DNA of 64,000 nt from Pararhodobacter oceanensis (GCF_003076755.1 NZ_QDKM01000004.1:310001-374000); one strand, 5' to 3'; shown: positions 51,741 through 61,073, counted from the stretch's first letter. Made by a program: numbers and translations. The notes: generated by a model from the letters alone, not told the origin.

Positions 51741-52790
51741 ATGGTAAAGCCCCTTGTGCCGCACCCTTTCCGCGCGCTCTGCGCCACGCTTATGGTCTCG
51801 GGCGCCGCGCTGCTTGGCACCGCGCAGACCGCCGAGGCAGAGGAACTGACCGTCTATAGCGCCATGGCCAAAGGTCATTTCGCCGAGTTGATGGAAGCAT
51901 TCCAAGCGCTGGAGCCGGACCTGCAAATCAACCAGTTGATCGATTCCAACGGGCCAATTATGGCGCGGCTACTGGCCGAACAGGAGAACCCGCGCGCCGA
52001 TATCATCTTTGGCGCCTCGGTGCCCGGTCTGGTGATGCTCGAAGAACGCGGGATGCTGGAACAATATGCGCCCGCCGGTCTGGATCAAATCAAGGACCGG
52101 TTCCGCGACAACCGCTCGGATCCGCCGCATTGGGTCGGCACCGACGCTTGGGCCTCGGCAATCTGCTTCAATGAAGCCGAGGGTGAGCGGCTCGGGGTTG
52201 AGGCACCAACCAGCTGGGAGGATCTGCTGCGCCCCGAATACGCCGGTATGATCACCATGCCGAACCCGAACTCCTCGGCCACCGGTCTCTTGGCGATTGT
52301 CGGCTGGGCCGAGATTTTCGGCGAAGAGGGCGCTTGGGACTATATGGACGCGCTGCACGAAAACGTCACCCAATACGTGCACTCGGGCTCCAAACCCTGC
52401 CGCATGGCGGCTTCGGGCGAGGCGGTGATCGGGATTTCCTATCCGGCTCCGGGGGTCAAGGCGATCAACGATGGCGTGCCTCTGAGCGTGATCATCCCCG
52501 CCGAAGGGGTCGGCTCCGAGGTTGAGGGCGTGGCGATCATCGCCGGTGCGCGCAACCCCGATGCCGCCCGCCGGTTGGCCGATTTCGCCACCAGCTTCGA
52601 GGCGCATCAGATCCACAACAGCTATTACGCGCTGGTCGGGCGCGAGGGTGTCACCAATGACGTGCCGAACTACCCCGCCGGCGAAGAAGAAGCGCTGGTC
52701 GATGTGGATTTCTACTGGGTGGCCGAGAACCGCGACCGCATTCTCGAAGAATGGCAAGAGCGTTACGGGCGTAAGGACGAGCCGCGCTAA
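51741..52790 (+). CDS. ABC transporter substrate-binding protein, AfuA/FbpA/PhnS-like
   Basis: 349 residues. Signal peptide about 1-33 (ALCATLMVSGAALLGTAQTAEA). The mature part has the iron/phospho-compound-binding fold of the bacterial extracellular solute-binding type 1 group: ELTVYSAMAKGHFAELMEAFQ, QENPRADIIFGASVPGL, and NSSATGLLAIVGWAEIFGEEGAWDYMDALHENV. AfuA relatives bind hexose phosphates and PhnS binds 2-aminoethylphosphonate; the paired Tyr of iron-binding FbpA is not evident. A phosphatase gene in the same operon favours a phosphate-bearing ligand. Confidence 0.87.
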   Translation: MVKPLVPHPFRALCATLMVSGAALLGTAQTAEAEELTVYSAMAKGHFAELMEAFQALEPDLQINQLIDSNGPIMARLLAEQENPRADIIFGASVPGLVMLEERGMLEQYAPAGLDQIKDRFRDNRSDPPHWVGTDAWASAICFNEAEGERLGVEAPTSWEDLLRPEYAGMITMPNPNSSATGLLAIVGWAEIFGEEGAWDYMDALHENVTQYVHSGSKPCRMAASGEAVIGISYPAPGVKAINDGVPLSVIIPAEGVGSEVEGVAIIAGARNPDAARRLADFATSFEAHQIHNSYYALVGREGVTNDVPNYPAGEEEALVDVDFYWVAENRDRILEEWQERYGRKDEPR

Positions 52791-52940
52791 CACCCGCGAC
52801 TCAACGCACCTAAGCGCTTGATATGACACATCATCGGTCCGGCATCTGCCGGGCTGATGCCCCCGCAGGTCATGACGCCAGCGGCGGGCAATGAGCGACG
52901 GCACGCAATTCCCCAGACAATGTGAGAAGGCTGACGGCAA

Positions 52941-54656
52941 ATGGTCACGACGGTTTCGGCGATTGAGCCCCCACAGCGCAAGATACGAATTTCGACCAGC
53001 GGCGAGGACCTGTTGTTGAGGCTTTGCCTGATCGCACTGGCCGCGTTTCTGGTGGTTGCGCTCTTGCTGCCGATCTACACGCTCTTGTCCAAAGGGGTGC
53101 AGGATGTCGACGGCAATTTCGTCGGCTTGCAAAACTTCATCGCCTATTTCAACGAGCCGCGCGTGTCGGTGGTGTTCTTCAACAGTCTGCGCATTTCGGT
53201 GGTCTCGACCGCGATCACCCTGCTGTTGGCGGGTACCTATGCTTTCGCGCTAACCCATTCGCGGATGCCCGGGCGCGGGTTCTTTCGCGCCGTGGCCTTG
53301 GTGCCGCTGCTGACCCCGTCCCTGCTGCCCGGCATTGCGCTAATCTATCTCTTTGGCAACCAAGGTTTTTTCCGCGATTTCATGTTCGGCTATAGCCTGT
53401 ATGGCCCGATCGGCATCGTCATCGGCGAGGTGTTTTTCACCTTCCCGATTGCCCTGATGATCGTGCTGACCTCGCTATTGACCATCGACCGGCGGCTTTA
53501 TGAGGTCGCCAAAACCCTGCGCGCCGGGCGGCTGCGGTCATTCTTCACCGTGACGCTACCGGCGATGAAATTCGGCCTCAGCGCGGCGTTCTTCGCCACA
53601 TTCACCAAGGTTTTCACGGATTTCGGCGTGCCGATTGTGGTCGGCGGCTCCTATCCGGTGCTGGCCACCGACCTCTATCAAAAGGTGATCGGCGGGTTTG
53701 ATTTCCAGATGGGCGCGGTGGTCGGCATTTTGCTGTTCATCCCCGCCGCCATTGCCTTTCTGATCGGGCATTTGCTGCAACGCGGGCGCGGCGCCGGCAT
53801 CGACGGCAGCGCGGTGATCTATATCCCCGAGAAAAGCCGTGGCCGCGATCTCGCCTGTTTCATCTTTTGCACCGCAATTGCGGTGGCGATCCTCGGCATC
53901 CTGCTGATGGCAGTGCTCGGCTCGATGTTCCGGCTCTGGCCCTATAATCTGAGCCTCTCCCTGGCCAGCTATAATTTCTCCGAGCATGATTCCAGCGGCT
54001 GGGGCGCTTACCGCAACAGCTTGAAACTGGCCGGCGGCACCGCGCTCTTTGGCACCGCATTGATCTTTTTCGGCGCCTATCTGCTGGAACGGATGCCCGG
54101 CGCGCGGCTGTTGCGGGCCATGATCGGCTTCATTGCCATGGTGCCCTTGGCAATGCCGGGGATGGTGCTGGGCCTGTCGTATATCTTTTTCTTCAACGAT
54201 CCGGCGAACCCGCTGGGCGGCATCTACGGCACGATGATGATCCTGATCCTCAGCACCGTCGTGCATCTTTACACGGTGCCGCATCTGACCGCGCTGACCG
54301 CGCTCAAGCAGATTGATCCGGGGATCGAGGCCGCGGGCGCGTCGCTCAAGGTCTCGCGGTTCAGCACCTTCGGACGGGTGATCCTGCCGGTCTGTCTGCC
54401 GACCATCCTGCGCATCGCCAGTTACCTCTTCATGAACTCGATGACCACGATCTCGGCGCTGGTGTTCCTCTATTCGGCAAACTCGAAGGTCGCGACGATC
54501 TCGGTATTGCTGATGAATGACAACGCGATGCTGGGGCCTGCGGCGGCGATGAGCGTGCTGATCGTGGCCACTTCGGCGGGCGTGGTCAGCCTGCAATGGT
54601 TGCTGATGCGCGGGCTCTTGGGCCGCACCCAGGCCTGGCGCGGCAGCGAGCGCTGA
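52941..54656 (+). CDS. ABC transporter permease with two fused membrane domains, AfuB/PhnU-V-like
   Basis: 571 residues, about 12 helices. Two homologous permease halves, each with its EAA-type loop: EVAKTLRAGRLRSFFTVTLPAMKFGL in the first half and EAAGASLKVSRFSTFGRVILPVCLPTI in the second. This tandem form is typical of FbpB/AfuB and the 2-aminoethylphosphonate permease PhnV group. It follows the binding-protein gene after 150 bases that contain a weak stem-loop (52841-52861), a common way to make less permease than binding protein. Confidence 0.9.
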   Translation: MVTTVSAIEPPQRKIRISTSGEDLLLRLCLIALAAFLVVALLLPIYTLLSKGVQDVDGNFVGLQNFIAYFNEPRVSVVFFNSLRISVVSTAITLLLAGTYAFALTHSRMPGRGFFRAVALVPLLTPSLLPGIALIYLFGNQGFFRDFMFGYSLYGPIGIVIGEVFFTFPIALMIVLTSLLTIDRRLYEVAKTLRAGRLRSFFTVTLPAMKFGLSAAFFATFTKVFTDFGVPIVVGGSYPVLATDLYQKVIGGFDFQMGAVVGILLFIPAAIAFLIGHLLQRGRGAGIDGSAVIYIPEKSRGRDLACFIFCTAIAVAILGILLMAVLGSMFRLWPYNLSLSLASYNFSEHDSSGWGAYRNSLKLAGGTALFGTALIFFGAYLLERMPGARLLRAMIGFIAMVPLAMPGMVLGLSYIFFFNDPANPLGGIYGTMMILILSTVVHLYTVPHLTALTALKQIDPGIEAAGASLKVSRFSTFGRVILPVCLPTILRIASYLFMNSMTTISALVFLYSANSKVATISVLLMNDNAMLGPAAAMSVLIVATSAGVVSLQWLLMRGLLGRTQAWRGSER

Positions 54657-54750
54657 GCCTCCGCGATCCAAAGATGAGCGGCGGCACCGTGATCTGCCGC
54701 CGCATGTGAAACACCACGCCCGCAAGCGGGCAAACAACAGGGAACATAGC

Positions 54751-55566
54751 ATGACGGCTTCGACGACTGCGGCAGTGGCGCAGGAATTCATCGACTTCTC
54801 GCAAGAGCTGGCCGAGGCAAGCCGCGCGTTGATCCGGTCGCGGTTTCGCGGCACGATTGATGTCGAGATGAAGCCCGACAACACGCCGGTGACGCCCACC
54901 GATTTCGAGGTTGAAACGCTGCTGCGCGAGATGATCGCCACGCGCTACCCCGACCACGGGGTGATTGGCGAGGAACATCCCGACAGCGCCGCCGAGGCCG
55001 AGCATGTCTGGGTGATCGACCCGATTGACGGCACCCGCTCGTTCATCGCCGGCCGTCCGGTCTTCGGCACCTTGATCGCGCTGACCCGCGCGCAGGTGCC
55101 GGTGCTCGGAGTGGTCGATATCCCGATCACCCAAGAACGCTGGATCGGTGCGAAAGGCCATGAGACGCGCCTTAACGGCAAGCCCACGCGCACGCGGGCC
55201 TGCGCCTCGATGCGCGACGCGATCCTCTTGTCCACATCGCCCGAGTATTTCGATGGCGACGCCGCAATGCCCTTTGCACGGCTGGCGGAAAGTGCGCGGT
55301 TCACCATCTATGATGCGGGCACGCAGGGTTACGGGCTGGTCGCGAGTGGCTATGCCGATGCGATGGTGGTCGCACGCTACGGGATCGTCGATTATCTGGC
55401 CGCGGTGCCGGTGATCGAGGGCGCGGGCGGCGCGGTCTGCGACTGGAACGGTGCGCCACTGAGCGTGCACTCGGGCGAGCGGATCGTCGCGGTCGGCGAC
55501 GCCGCACGGCTGCCCGAGGTGTTGGAATTGCTGGAACTAGAAGAAGCAAAAGGGCTCAGAGCATGA
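54751..55566 (+). CDS. Inositol-monophosphatase-family phosphatase in the ABC operon
   Basis: 271 residues. Mg-binding motifs complete: IGEEHPD (Glu), WVIDPIDGTRSF (DPIDGT) and GIVDYLAAVPVIEGAGG (the VD-EGAGG block). The KPDNTPVTPTDFEVE start region resembles HisN-type histidinol-phosphate phosphatases and other IMPases, so the specificity is open. It starts 94 bases after the permease and overlaps the ATPase gene by four bases, showing it is an operon member. Probable job: removing phosphate from the imported compound in the cytoplasm. GGGAA precedes ATG 54751. Confidence 0.9.
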   Translation: MTASTTAAVAQEFIDFSQELAEASRALIRSRFRGTIDVEMKPDNTPVTPTDFEVETLLREMIATRYPDHGVIGEEHPDSAAEAEHVWVIDPIDGTRSFIAGRPVFGTLIALTRAQVPVLGVVDIPITQERWIGAKGHETRLNGKPTRTRACASMRDAILLSTSPEYFDGDAAMPFARLAESARFTIYDAGTQGYGLVASGYADAMVVARYGIVDYLAAVPVIEGAGGAVCDWNGAPLSVHSGERIVAVGDAARLPEVLELLELEEAKGLRA

Positions 55567-56693
55567 TGAATATGGTCGACAATTCCGTGAACCCATCGCG
55601 CCCCGTTGAGGTGACAGAGGCTGAAAAAGCGCTGCGCATCTCGGGTCTGTCAAAATCCTTTGGCGCGTTTCAAGCGCTGCGCGACATCGAGCTGGAGATT
55701 GAAAAAGGCGAATTCGTCTGCTTTCTCGGCCCCTCGGGCTGTGGCAAAACCACACTCCTGCGCGCCATCGCCGGGCTTGAACCGCAGGATTACGGGCTGA
55801 TCGAGCAAAACGGCGAGGATGTCTCCAGCCTGCCGGTGCATCGGCGCGACTTTGGCATCGTGTTCCAGTCCTACGCGCTGTTTCCCAATCTCTCGGTCAC
55901 CCGCAACGTCGGCTACGGGCTGCGCGGCACCGGCATGAGTAAAGCCCAACGTCATGCGCGTATTGACGATTTGCTGGCGATGGTCGGGCTTGAGGGGCAA
56001 GGGTCGAAATACCCCGCGCAGCTATCCGGCGGGCAGCAACAACGCGTTGCCTTGGCGCGGGCGCTGGCCCCCTCGCCGGGGCTTTTGCTGCTGGACGAGC
56101 CACTCAGCGCGCTGGATGCTCAGGTGCGGCTGCATCTGCGGGACCAGCTGCGGCAGTTGCAGCGCGATCTCGGCGTCACCACGATCATGGTGACCCATGA
56201 TCAGGACGAGGCGCTGGCGATTGCCGACCGAATCGTGGTCATGCGGCAGGGCGAAATCGAGCAGATCGGCTCGCCCGAGGAAGTGTTCACCGCGCCCGCG
56301 ACGCCCTTTGTCGCGGGCTTTCTGGGCGATATGAATTTCATTCCTGCGAATGTGCATGAGGGTGGCACGCTTCGGATCGGCACATTGCCGGTTGCGGGCG
56401 CCCATGCACATGGTTTCGGCTCCGGCGCGGCGGTCAACCTCTGTATCCGGCCCGCCAATATATTGGTCGGTACGGCGGCGGAGGGCGCGCCGAACCAGTT
56501 GCAAACCCGCATCGAGACGATCTCCTTTCGTGGCAACGTCCACCGGCTCGTGGTGCGTTGCGATGCCATTGACCAATCGCTGGAACTCGAGTTTCGCCAC
56601 AAGGGGCAAAGCGGGTTCGAGCTGACCGAAGGCGCGCCGCTAACCGTTGCGCTGCCGCCCGAAGATCTGGTGGTATTCCGCGCCGAGGGTTGA
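55563..56693 (+). CDS. ABC transporter ATP-binding protein, AfuC/FbpC/PhnT-like
   Basis: 376 residues. Walker A GPSGCGKTT, signature LSGGQQQRVALARAL, Walker B LLLLDEPLSALD and switch His in MVTHDQDEAL; a TOBE domain follows (VNLCIRPANILVGTAAEGAPNQLQTRIETISFRGNVHRL). It powers the permease encoded two genes upstream. ATGA overlap with the phosphatase gene. Confidence 0.95.
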   Translation: MMNMVDNSVNPSRPVEVTEAEKALRISGLSKSFGAFQALRDIELEIEKGEFVCFLGPSGCGKTTLLRAIAGLEPQDYGLIEQNGEDVSSLPVHRRDFGIVFQSYALFPNLSVTRNVGYGLRGTGMSKAQRHARIDDLLAMVGLEGQGSKYPAQLSGGQQQRVALARALAPSPGLLLLDEPLSALDAQVRLHLRDQLRQLQRDLGVTTIMVTHDQDEALAIADRIVVMRQGEIEQIGSPEEVFTAPATPFVAGFLGDMNFIPANVHEGGTLRIGTLPVAGAHAHGFGSGAAVNLCIRPANILVGTAAEGAPNQLQTRIETISFRGNVHRLVVRCDAIDQSLELEFRHKGQSGFELTEGAPLTVALPPEDLVVFRAEG

Positions 56694-56883
56694 AGCAGCG
56701 CCGGTTTTAGCGTCAGGCGCATGGTCCGGTGTGACCTCTCGAACGAGTCCATCCGCCTGAAAGGTGGTTTTCCGCGTCTCTCGATTGCGTCCACCACCCG
56801 ATGCTCTTGCATCGCGCGGCTGGCCCGAACTGCCATCTCCATACAGGTTTGATTTTCACTAAACACCCTTGTATGTTCGATGC

Positions 56884-57519
56884 ATGAAAGCACTGGAAAT
56901 CCGCACCGAACCTGCCCAAAAGCCGCAACTCGGCAGGGCCGACTGGCTGCGCGCCGCCATCGCCTGCCTGATGGATGAGGGGATCGAAGCGGTTCAAATC
57001 ACCCGCCTCGCCACCGCAATCGGCGCCAGTCGCGGCAGCTTTTATTGGCATTTCAAGTCGCGTCAGGAATTGCTGGACGGGTTGCTGGATGAATGGTTCG
57101 CGGTCAACGGCCAGCGCATCAAAGAGGTGATGAGTAAAGCCGACAGCCTTGATCAGGGTATTTTGTCGTTCTTTGCAATCTGGACCAACCCCGCCCATTT
57201 CAACGCCGCCTTGGAGCAAGCGGTGCGCGATTGGGCGCGGCTCGATGACCGCGTTCTTGCCAAAGTGCGCAGCGAGGACGCCAGCCGCGTCGCCGTCATC
57301 ACCACGCTTTTTGAACGCTCGGGCTATGCGCCACAAGACGCCGATGTGCGTGCTCGGGTGCTGTATTTCGCGCAGGTGGGTTATTTCGCGATGAACCCAG
57401 ATGAGGCGGAAAAAGACCGAATGTCGCGGCTCGAGAACTACTTTTTCGCCTTCACCGGCAGGGAGTTAGACGAAGATCTCTCCGCGTCATTCCGGCGCGA
57501 TCTGGAGGCGTTTTGCTAG
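56884..57519 (+). CDS. TetR-family regulator upstream of the MttB-family gene
   Basis: 211 residues. TetR HTH (WLRAAIACLMDEGIEAVQITRLATAIGASRGSFYWHFKSRQELLDGLLDEW, about 22-72) and a helical ligand domain. ATG 56884 lacks a clear ribosome site. A GTTT-N10-AAAC repeat lies 20-38 bases upstream and could be its own operator. Its end comes 29 bases before the MttB-family start, so the two are probably one transcript. Confidence 0.88.
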   Translation: MKALEIRTEPAQKPQLGRADWLRAAIACLMDEGIEAVQITRLATAIGASRGSFYWHFKSRQELLDGLLDEWFAVNGQRIKEVMSKADSLDQGILSFFAIWTNPAHFNAALEQAVRDWARLDDRVLAKVRSEDASRVAVITTLFERSGYAPQDADVRARVLYFAQVGYFAMNPDEAEKDRMSRLENYFFAFTGRELDEDLSASFRRDLEAFC

Positions 57520-57548
57520 CGCACAGGGACAAAGACACGGGGAACAGG

Positions 57549-59090
57549 ATGTTGAGTAACAATAGATCGCGCCGTTCCGGCGGCCGCCGCAGAGCGCAAT
57601 CCGAGGCGGCAAACCCCCTGCGTGAAACCCGCTATAAGCAACTGCGGCATCCGTTCCAGCCCCAGAGCATCTTTAGCGAGGATGAGGTCGCCAATATCCA
57701 CCAGACCGCCTTGCGCGTGCTCGAAGACCTGGGGATCAAGGTCTTGCTGCCCGAAGCCCGCGAGATTTTCCGCACGGCAGGCGCGCGCGTCAAAGATGAC
57801 ATGGTGTTCATCGGTCGCGATATCGTGGCGGCAGCGCTGAAAACCGCCCCTGCCGCGATCCGCCTGCGCGCCGCCAATCCTGCCCGCGAGCAGATATATG
57901 AGACCGGCGCGATGCTGTTCATGGCGGGCGCTGGCTGCCCCAATGCCACCGACCTGAAACGCGGGCGCCGAGCGGGCGATCTGCAGGCCTTTGTCGAGAC
58001 GCTGAAACTCGCGCAGACCTATGATGTCATCCATATGCTCGGCCCCTGTGTCGAGCCGCAGGATGTGCCGATCCAGTTTCGCCACTATGAGATGATGCGC
58101 GCGCAGCTGGTCCATTGCGACAAGCCGATGTTTGTCTATGCGCGCGGCTCGGCGCAGGTGAGCGAGAGTTTCGAGATGATTCGCAAGGCGCTGAGCCTGT
58201 CGGAGGGGGATTTCACCGACGGGGTCTGGGCGACAACGGTGATCAACTCGAATTCGCCGCGGATGCTGGATATTCCGATGGCGCAGGGGCTGATCGATTT
58301 CGCCCGCGCGGGCCAGATGTCGATCATCACCCCGTTCTGTCTCGCGGGGGCAATGGCGCCGATTACCGTAGCGGGCGCCTTGACCTTGCAACACGCCGAG
58401 GCCTTGACCGGCATCGCCTTGGCGCAGCTATCGCGCAGCGGCGCGCCGATCAGCTACGGTGGCTTCAGTTCGAATGTGGATATGAAATCCGGCGCCCCGG
58501 CCTTTGGCACGCCCGAGCATGTCAAGATGCAGATCGGCGCCGGTCAATTGGCGCGCTATATCGGCCTGCCCTGGCGTTCGGCGACCGGCGCCGCCTCCAA
58601 TACCGCCGATATGCAGGCCGCGACCGAGACCAATATGGCGCTTTGGGGGGCGGCCATGGCCAATGCGACGCTGACGGTCCATGCGGCGGGCTGGCTGGAG
58701 GGTGGTTTGAGCTTTGGCTATGAAAAATTCATCAATGATATCGAGGCGCTGCAGACCATGGCCGAGCTCTGCACAAAGCCCCTCGGCAGCGACGCAGAGA
58801 TCGGCTTTGATGCGCTGGCTGAGGTCGATCCGGGCGGGCATTTCTTTGCCACCCAACACACGATGGATCGCTATCAATCGGCCTTCTATGCGCCGCTGGT
58901 TTCCGACCTCACGAATTTCGGCGCATGGAGCGAGGCGGGCGCCCAGACTTCCACACAGCGGGCCACGGAGATCTGGACCAAAGACCTCGCGCAGTTTCAG
59001 AACCCCACCCATGGCGCCAGCGCCGATGAGCGCCTCGCACCCTTCATCGAGACCCGCAAACAGCAAGGCGGCGCCTACCCGCAAGGATAA
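57549..59090 (+). CDS. MttB-family (trimethylamine/betaine methyltransferase-like) protein without pyrrolysine
   Basis: 513 residues, COG5598/MttB superfamily. Family blocks: FSEDEVANIHQTALRVLEDLGIKVL, GGAGCPNATDL-type loop (AGAGCPNATDLKRG), IINSNSPRMLD-type (VINSNSPRMLDIPM), and MQIGAGQLARYIGLPWRS; the C-terminal barrel ends with EIGFDALAEVDPGGHFFATQHTMDRY. There is no in-frame TAG, so it is a non-Pyl member such as those acting on glycine betaine, proline betaine or carnitine. Those members move a methyl group from a quaternary amine to a corrinoid protein. No corrinoid protein gene is nearby. Start ATG 57549 (MLSNNRSRRSGG). Confidence 0.88.
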   Translation: MLSNNRSRRSGGRRRAQSEAANPLRETRYKQLRHPFQPQSIFSEDEVANIHQTALRVLEDLGIKVLLPEAREIFRTAGARVKDDMVFIGRDIVAAALKTAPAAIRLRAANPAREQIYETGAMLFMAGAGCPNATDLKRGRRAGDLQAFVETLKLAQTYDVIHMLGPCVEPQDVPIQFRHYEMMRAQLVHCDKPMFVYARGSAQVSESFEMIRKALSLSEGDFTDGVWATTVINSNSPRMLDIPMAQGLIDFARAGQMSIITPFCLAGAMAPITVAGALTLQHAEALTGIALAQLSRSGAPISYGGFSSNVDMKSGAPAFGTPEHVKMQIGAGQLARYIGLPWRSATGAASNTADMQAATETNMALWGAAMANATLTVHAAGWLEGGLSFGYEKFINDIEALQTMAELCTKPLGSDAEIGFDALAEVDPGGHFFATQHTMDRYQSAFYAPLVSDLTNFGAWSEAGAQTSTQRATEIWTKDLAQFQNPTHGASADERLAPFIETRKQQGGAYPQG

Positions 59091-59133
59091 CACCGCCGCC
59101 CGCCGCCTCAGTCGGAGCCGATTGCCTTGAGAC

Positions 59134-59231
59134 CGCCGCCAAGCCGGGCCTGATCAAACACCCTCGATAGGGCAAGCAAGGGCAAACACCGCCCTTCCCC
59201 GCCCAATTTCAACGCCGCCAAGCCGGGCCTG
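59134..59231. repeat. 19-base direct repeat CGCCGCCAAGCCGGGCCTG
   Basis: Perfect copies at 59134-59152 and 59213-59231, 79 bases apart, in the gap between the convergent mttB-like and dctM genes. The second copy is half of the hairpin at 59213-59237. Confidence 0.6.
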
Positions 59232-59237
59232 GCGGCG
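59213..59237 (-). terminator. Hairpin at the 3' end of the TRAP operon
   Basis: CGCCGCCA/TGGCGGCG, 8-bp stem with a 9-base loop. It lies 6-30 bases beyond the dctM stop on the minus strand and between convergent genes. The T-run is weak, so it is a probable but not strong terminator. Confidence 0.5.
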
Positions 59238-59242
59238 CTTGG

Positions 59243-60553
59243 TTACATCAAGCTAGGCAGCCATAGGATGATGCCGGGAAAGGCGATCATCAGTCCCATC
59301 AGCATAATGTTGATCACAATGAAGGGCAGCGCGGCCTTGTAGATATCGCCAATCGTGACTTCGGGCGGCGCGATGCCTTTCATCACAAACAGCGACAGAC
59401 CAAAGGGCGGCGTGATGGTGGCCATCTCCAGATTGAGCATCATGATCGTGCCGAACCAGATCGGATCCCAGCCGAGCGCATGGATCACCGGCAGAAAGAT
59501 CGGGATCGTCACCAGCACAATCGAGGTTTGCTCAAGGAACATCCCCATGATCATCACCACCAGCTGCATCAGCAGCAGCAGGATGATCGGATGCACCGGC
59601 AGATCGGTGGCGAAACTGGTGATCGCGCTGGTCACACCGGCAAAGCTAAGCAACTGGCTGAACCCTGCCGAGCCGGTCAGGATGATCAACACCATGATCG
59701 ACAATGTTGTCGCCGAGGCCACTGCCGAGATGATCACCGCCTTGCTAAGCCGCCCGTAGAGCGCCGCGAGTATCAGGGTGATAAAGGTCCCCAGTGCCGC
59801 GGCCTCTGTCGGGGTGGCGATGCCAAAGAAGATCGAGGCAATCACCATCACGATGATCGACACCGGCGGCAGCAGATGCACGAAGGTCTCGCGCAGGCGC
59901 AGAGTCAGGCGCACATGCGGCACCTCATAGGCTGGCGCCAACTCGGGGTTCAAGGTGCAGCGGACAACGATATAGGTGGCGAACATCAGCGCCAGCAAAA
60001 GCCCGGGCACGACGATTGCGACCAATATCTTGGCGACCGAAAACCCGCCCAGACTGGCCATGACAATCGCCAAAGTGCTGGGTGGGATCAGGATCGCCAG
60101 GCTACCGCTGGCCAAAATCGGCCCGATCGTCATGGATTTGGCGTAGGCGCGTTCTTTCATCTCGGGCAGCAAGGCCGAGCCGAGGATCGCGACGCTGCCC
60201 ATGGCGACGCCGGTCAGCGCCCCCAGAACCGCGCCGGTCAGGATCGCCAATACCGCCAGTCTCCCGGCAACAAAACCGATCCAATGGTCAAGCACGTCGA
60301 TCATTTTGCGTGCGATGCCGGAATGGAACATAATCGTGCCCATCAGCACGAACATCGGGATCGGCACCAAGACAAAGGTCGAAATCGAGCTTTCGATGCT
60401 CAACACGATCTGGTTAAAGCCACTGGTGCCCCCCCAGAGGTAATAGACGCCGACAAGGTTGACCAAGAGAAAGGCGAAGGCCACCGGCAATCCGATGATC
60501 AAAAGCCCTCCAAGGCCGGAGAAGAAAAGCGCCAGAAATTGCCACCATTCCAT
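59243..60553 (-). CDS. dctM: TRAP transporter large permease subunit (DctM)
   Basis: 436 residues, 12 or more predicted helices. FSGLGGLLIIGLPVAFAFLLVN, PIPMFVLMGTIMFHSGIARKM, LTGVAMGSVAILGSALLPEM and ITPPFGLSLFVMKGIAP are typical DctM blocks. It is the Na+-coupled channel of a tripartite ATP-independent periplasmic transporter for organic acids or related solutes. ATG 60553 is four bases after the dctQ stop. Confidence 0.94.
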   Translation of the reverse strand: MEWWQFLALFFSGLGGLLIIGLPVAFAFLLVNLVGVYYLWGGTSGFNQIVLSIESSISTFVLVPIPMFVLMGTIMFHSGIARKMIDVLDHWIGFVAGRLAVLAILTGAVLGALTGVAMGSVAILGSALLPEMKERAYAKSMTIGPILASGSLAILIPPSTLAIVMASLGGFSVAKILVAIVVPGLLLALMFATYIVVRCTLNPELAPAYEVPHVRLTLRLRETFVHLLPPVSIIVMVIASIFFGIATPTEAAALGTFITLILAALYGRLSKAVIISAVASATTLSIMVLIILTGSAGFSQLLSFAGVTSAITSFATDLPVHPIILLLLMQLVVMIMGMFLEQTSIVLVTIPIFLPVIHALGWDPIWFGTIMMLNLEMATITPPFGLSLFVMKGIAPPEVTIGDIYKAALPFIVINIMLMGLMIAFPGIILWLPSLM

Positions 60554-60557
60554 AGCT

Positions 60558-61073
60558 TCAGGCCTCCGCTCTGAGTTCTTGATCGCCATCGAACCCGCCA
60601 CGTGCGGCCACCACCGCGCGACGCAGGAATTCAATGCCCAACAGACCGGCCCCGATCGGGATCGGGATCAGGCCAATGGCACGCGGGATTTCCAACTCCT
60701 GCACCACCATTGTGCCGCGCATGTAGGTCGTATGCAGTGCGCTGAACCCGTAGTAGCACAGTGCAAAACATACTCCCGCGCCAACCAGCGAATTGAGCAC
60801 GATCAACCCGCGTTTGGTCGGGTTGCGCACCGCGCCAAGCAGCAAATCGACGGTGACATGCCCATTATGGCGCAGCACCCAGACTGCGCCCAGAAAGGTC
60901 ATATAGATCATTGCCATACCGCTTAGCTGGTCGATGCCGATGATGCCGCGTCCGGCTATGGCGCGCAGACCCACTTTGAAAACGGTGGCCATCATGATGG
61001 CCACCAAGAGAAGTCCGGCAACGACCGCAAAGAAGTTGACGATGCCGGTGAAGAGCTTTTCCAGAAACTTCAT
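60558..61073 (-). CDS. dctQ: TRAP transporter small permease subunit (DctQ)
   Basis: 171 residues, four helices. FLEKLFTGIVNFFAVVAGLLLVAIMMATVFKVGLR and GAVWVLRHNGHVTVDLLL fit the DctQ family. ATG 61073 has AGGAAG just upstream; a GTG at 61091 overlapping the dctP stop is possible. Lies between dctP and dctM as usual. Confidence 0.92.
   Translation of the reverse strand: MKFLEKLFTGIVNFFAVVAGLLLVAIMMATVFKVGLRAIAGRGIIGIDQLSGMAMIYMTFLGAVWVLRHNGHVTVDLLLGAVRNPTKRGLIVLNSLVGAGVCFALCYYGFSALHTTYMRGTMVVQELEIPRAIGLIPIPIGAGLLGIEFLRRAVVAARGGFDGDQELRAEA

Noticed and set aside
52841-52861. GGCATC/GATGCC stem-loop between the ABC binding protein and permease genes, considered as a riboswitch or strong attenuator
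   Set aside because: Six-bp stem with a nine-base loop and no T-run; at most a weak processing site.
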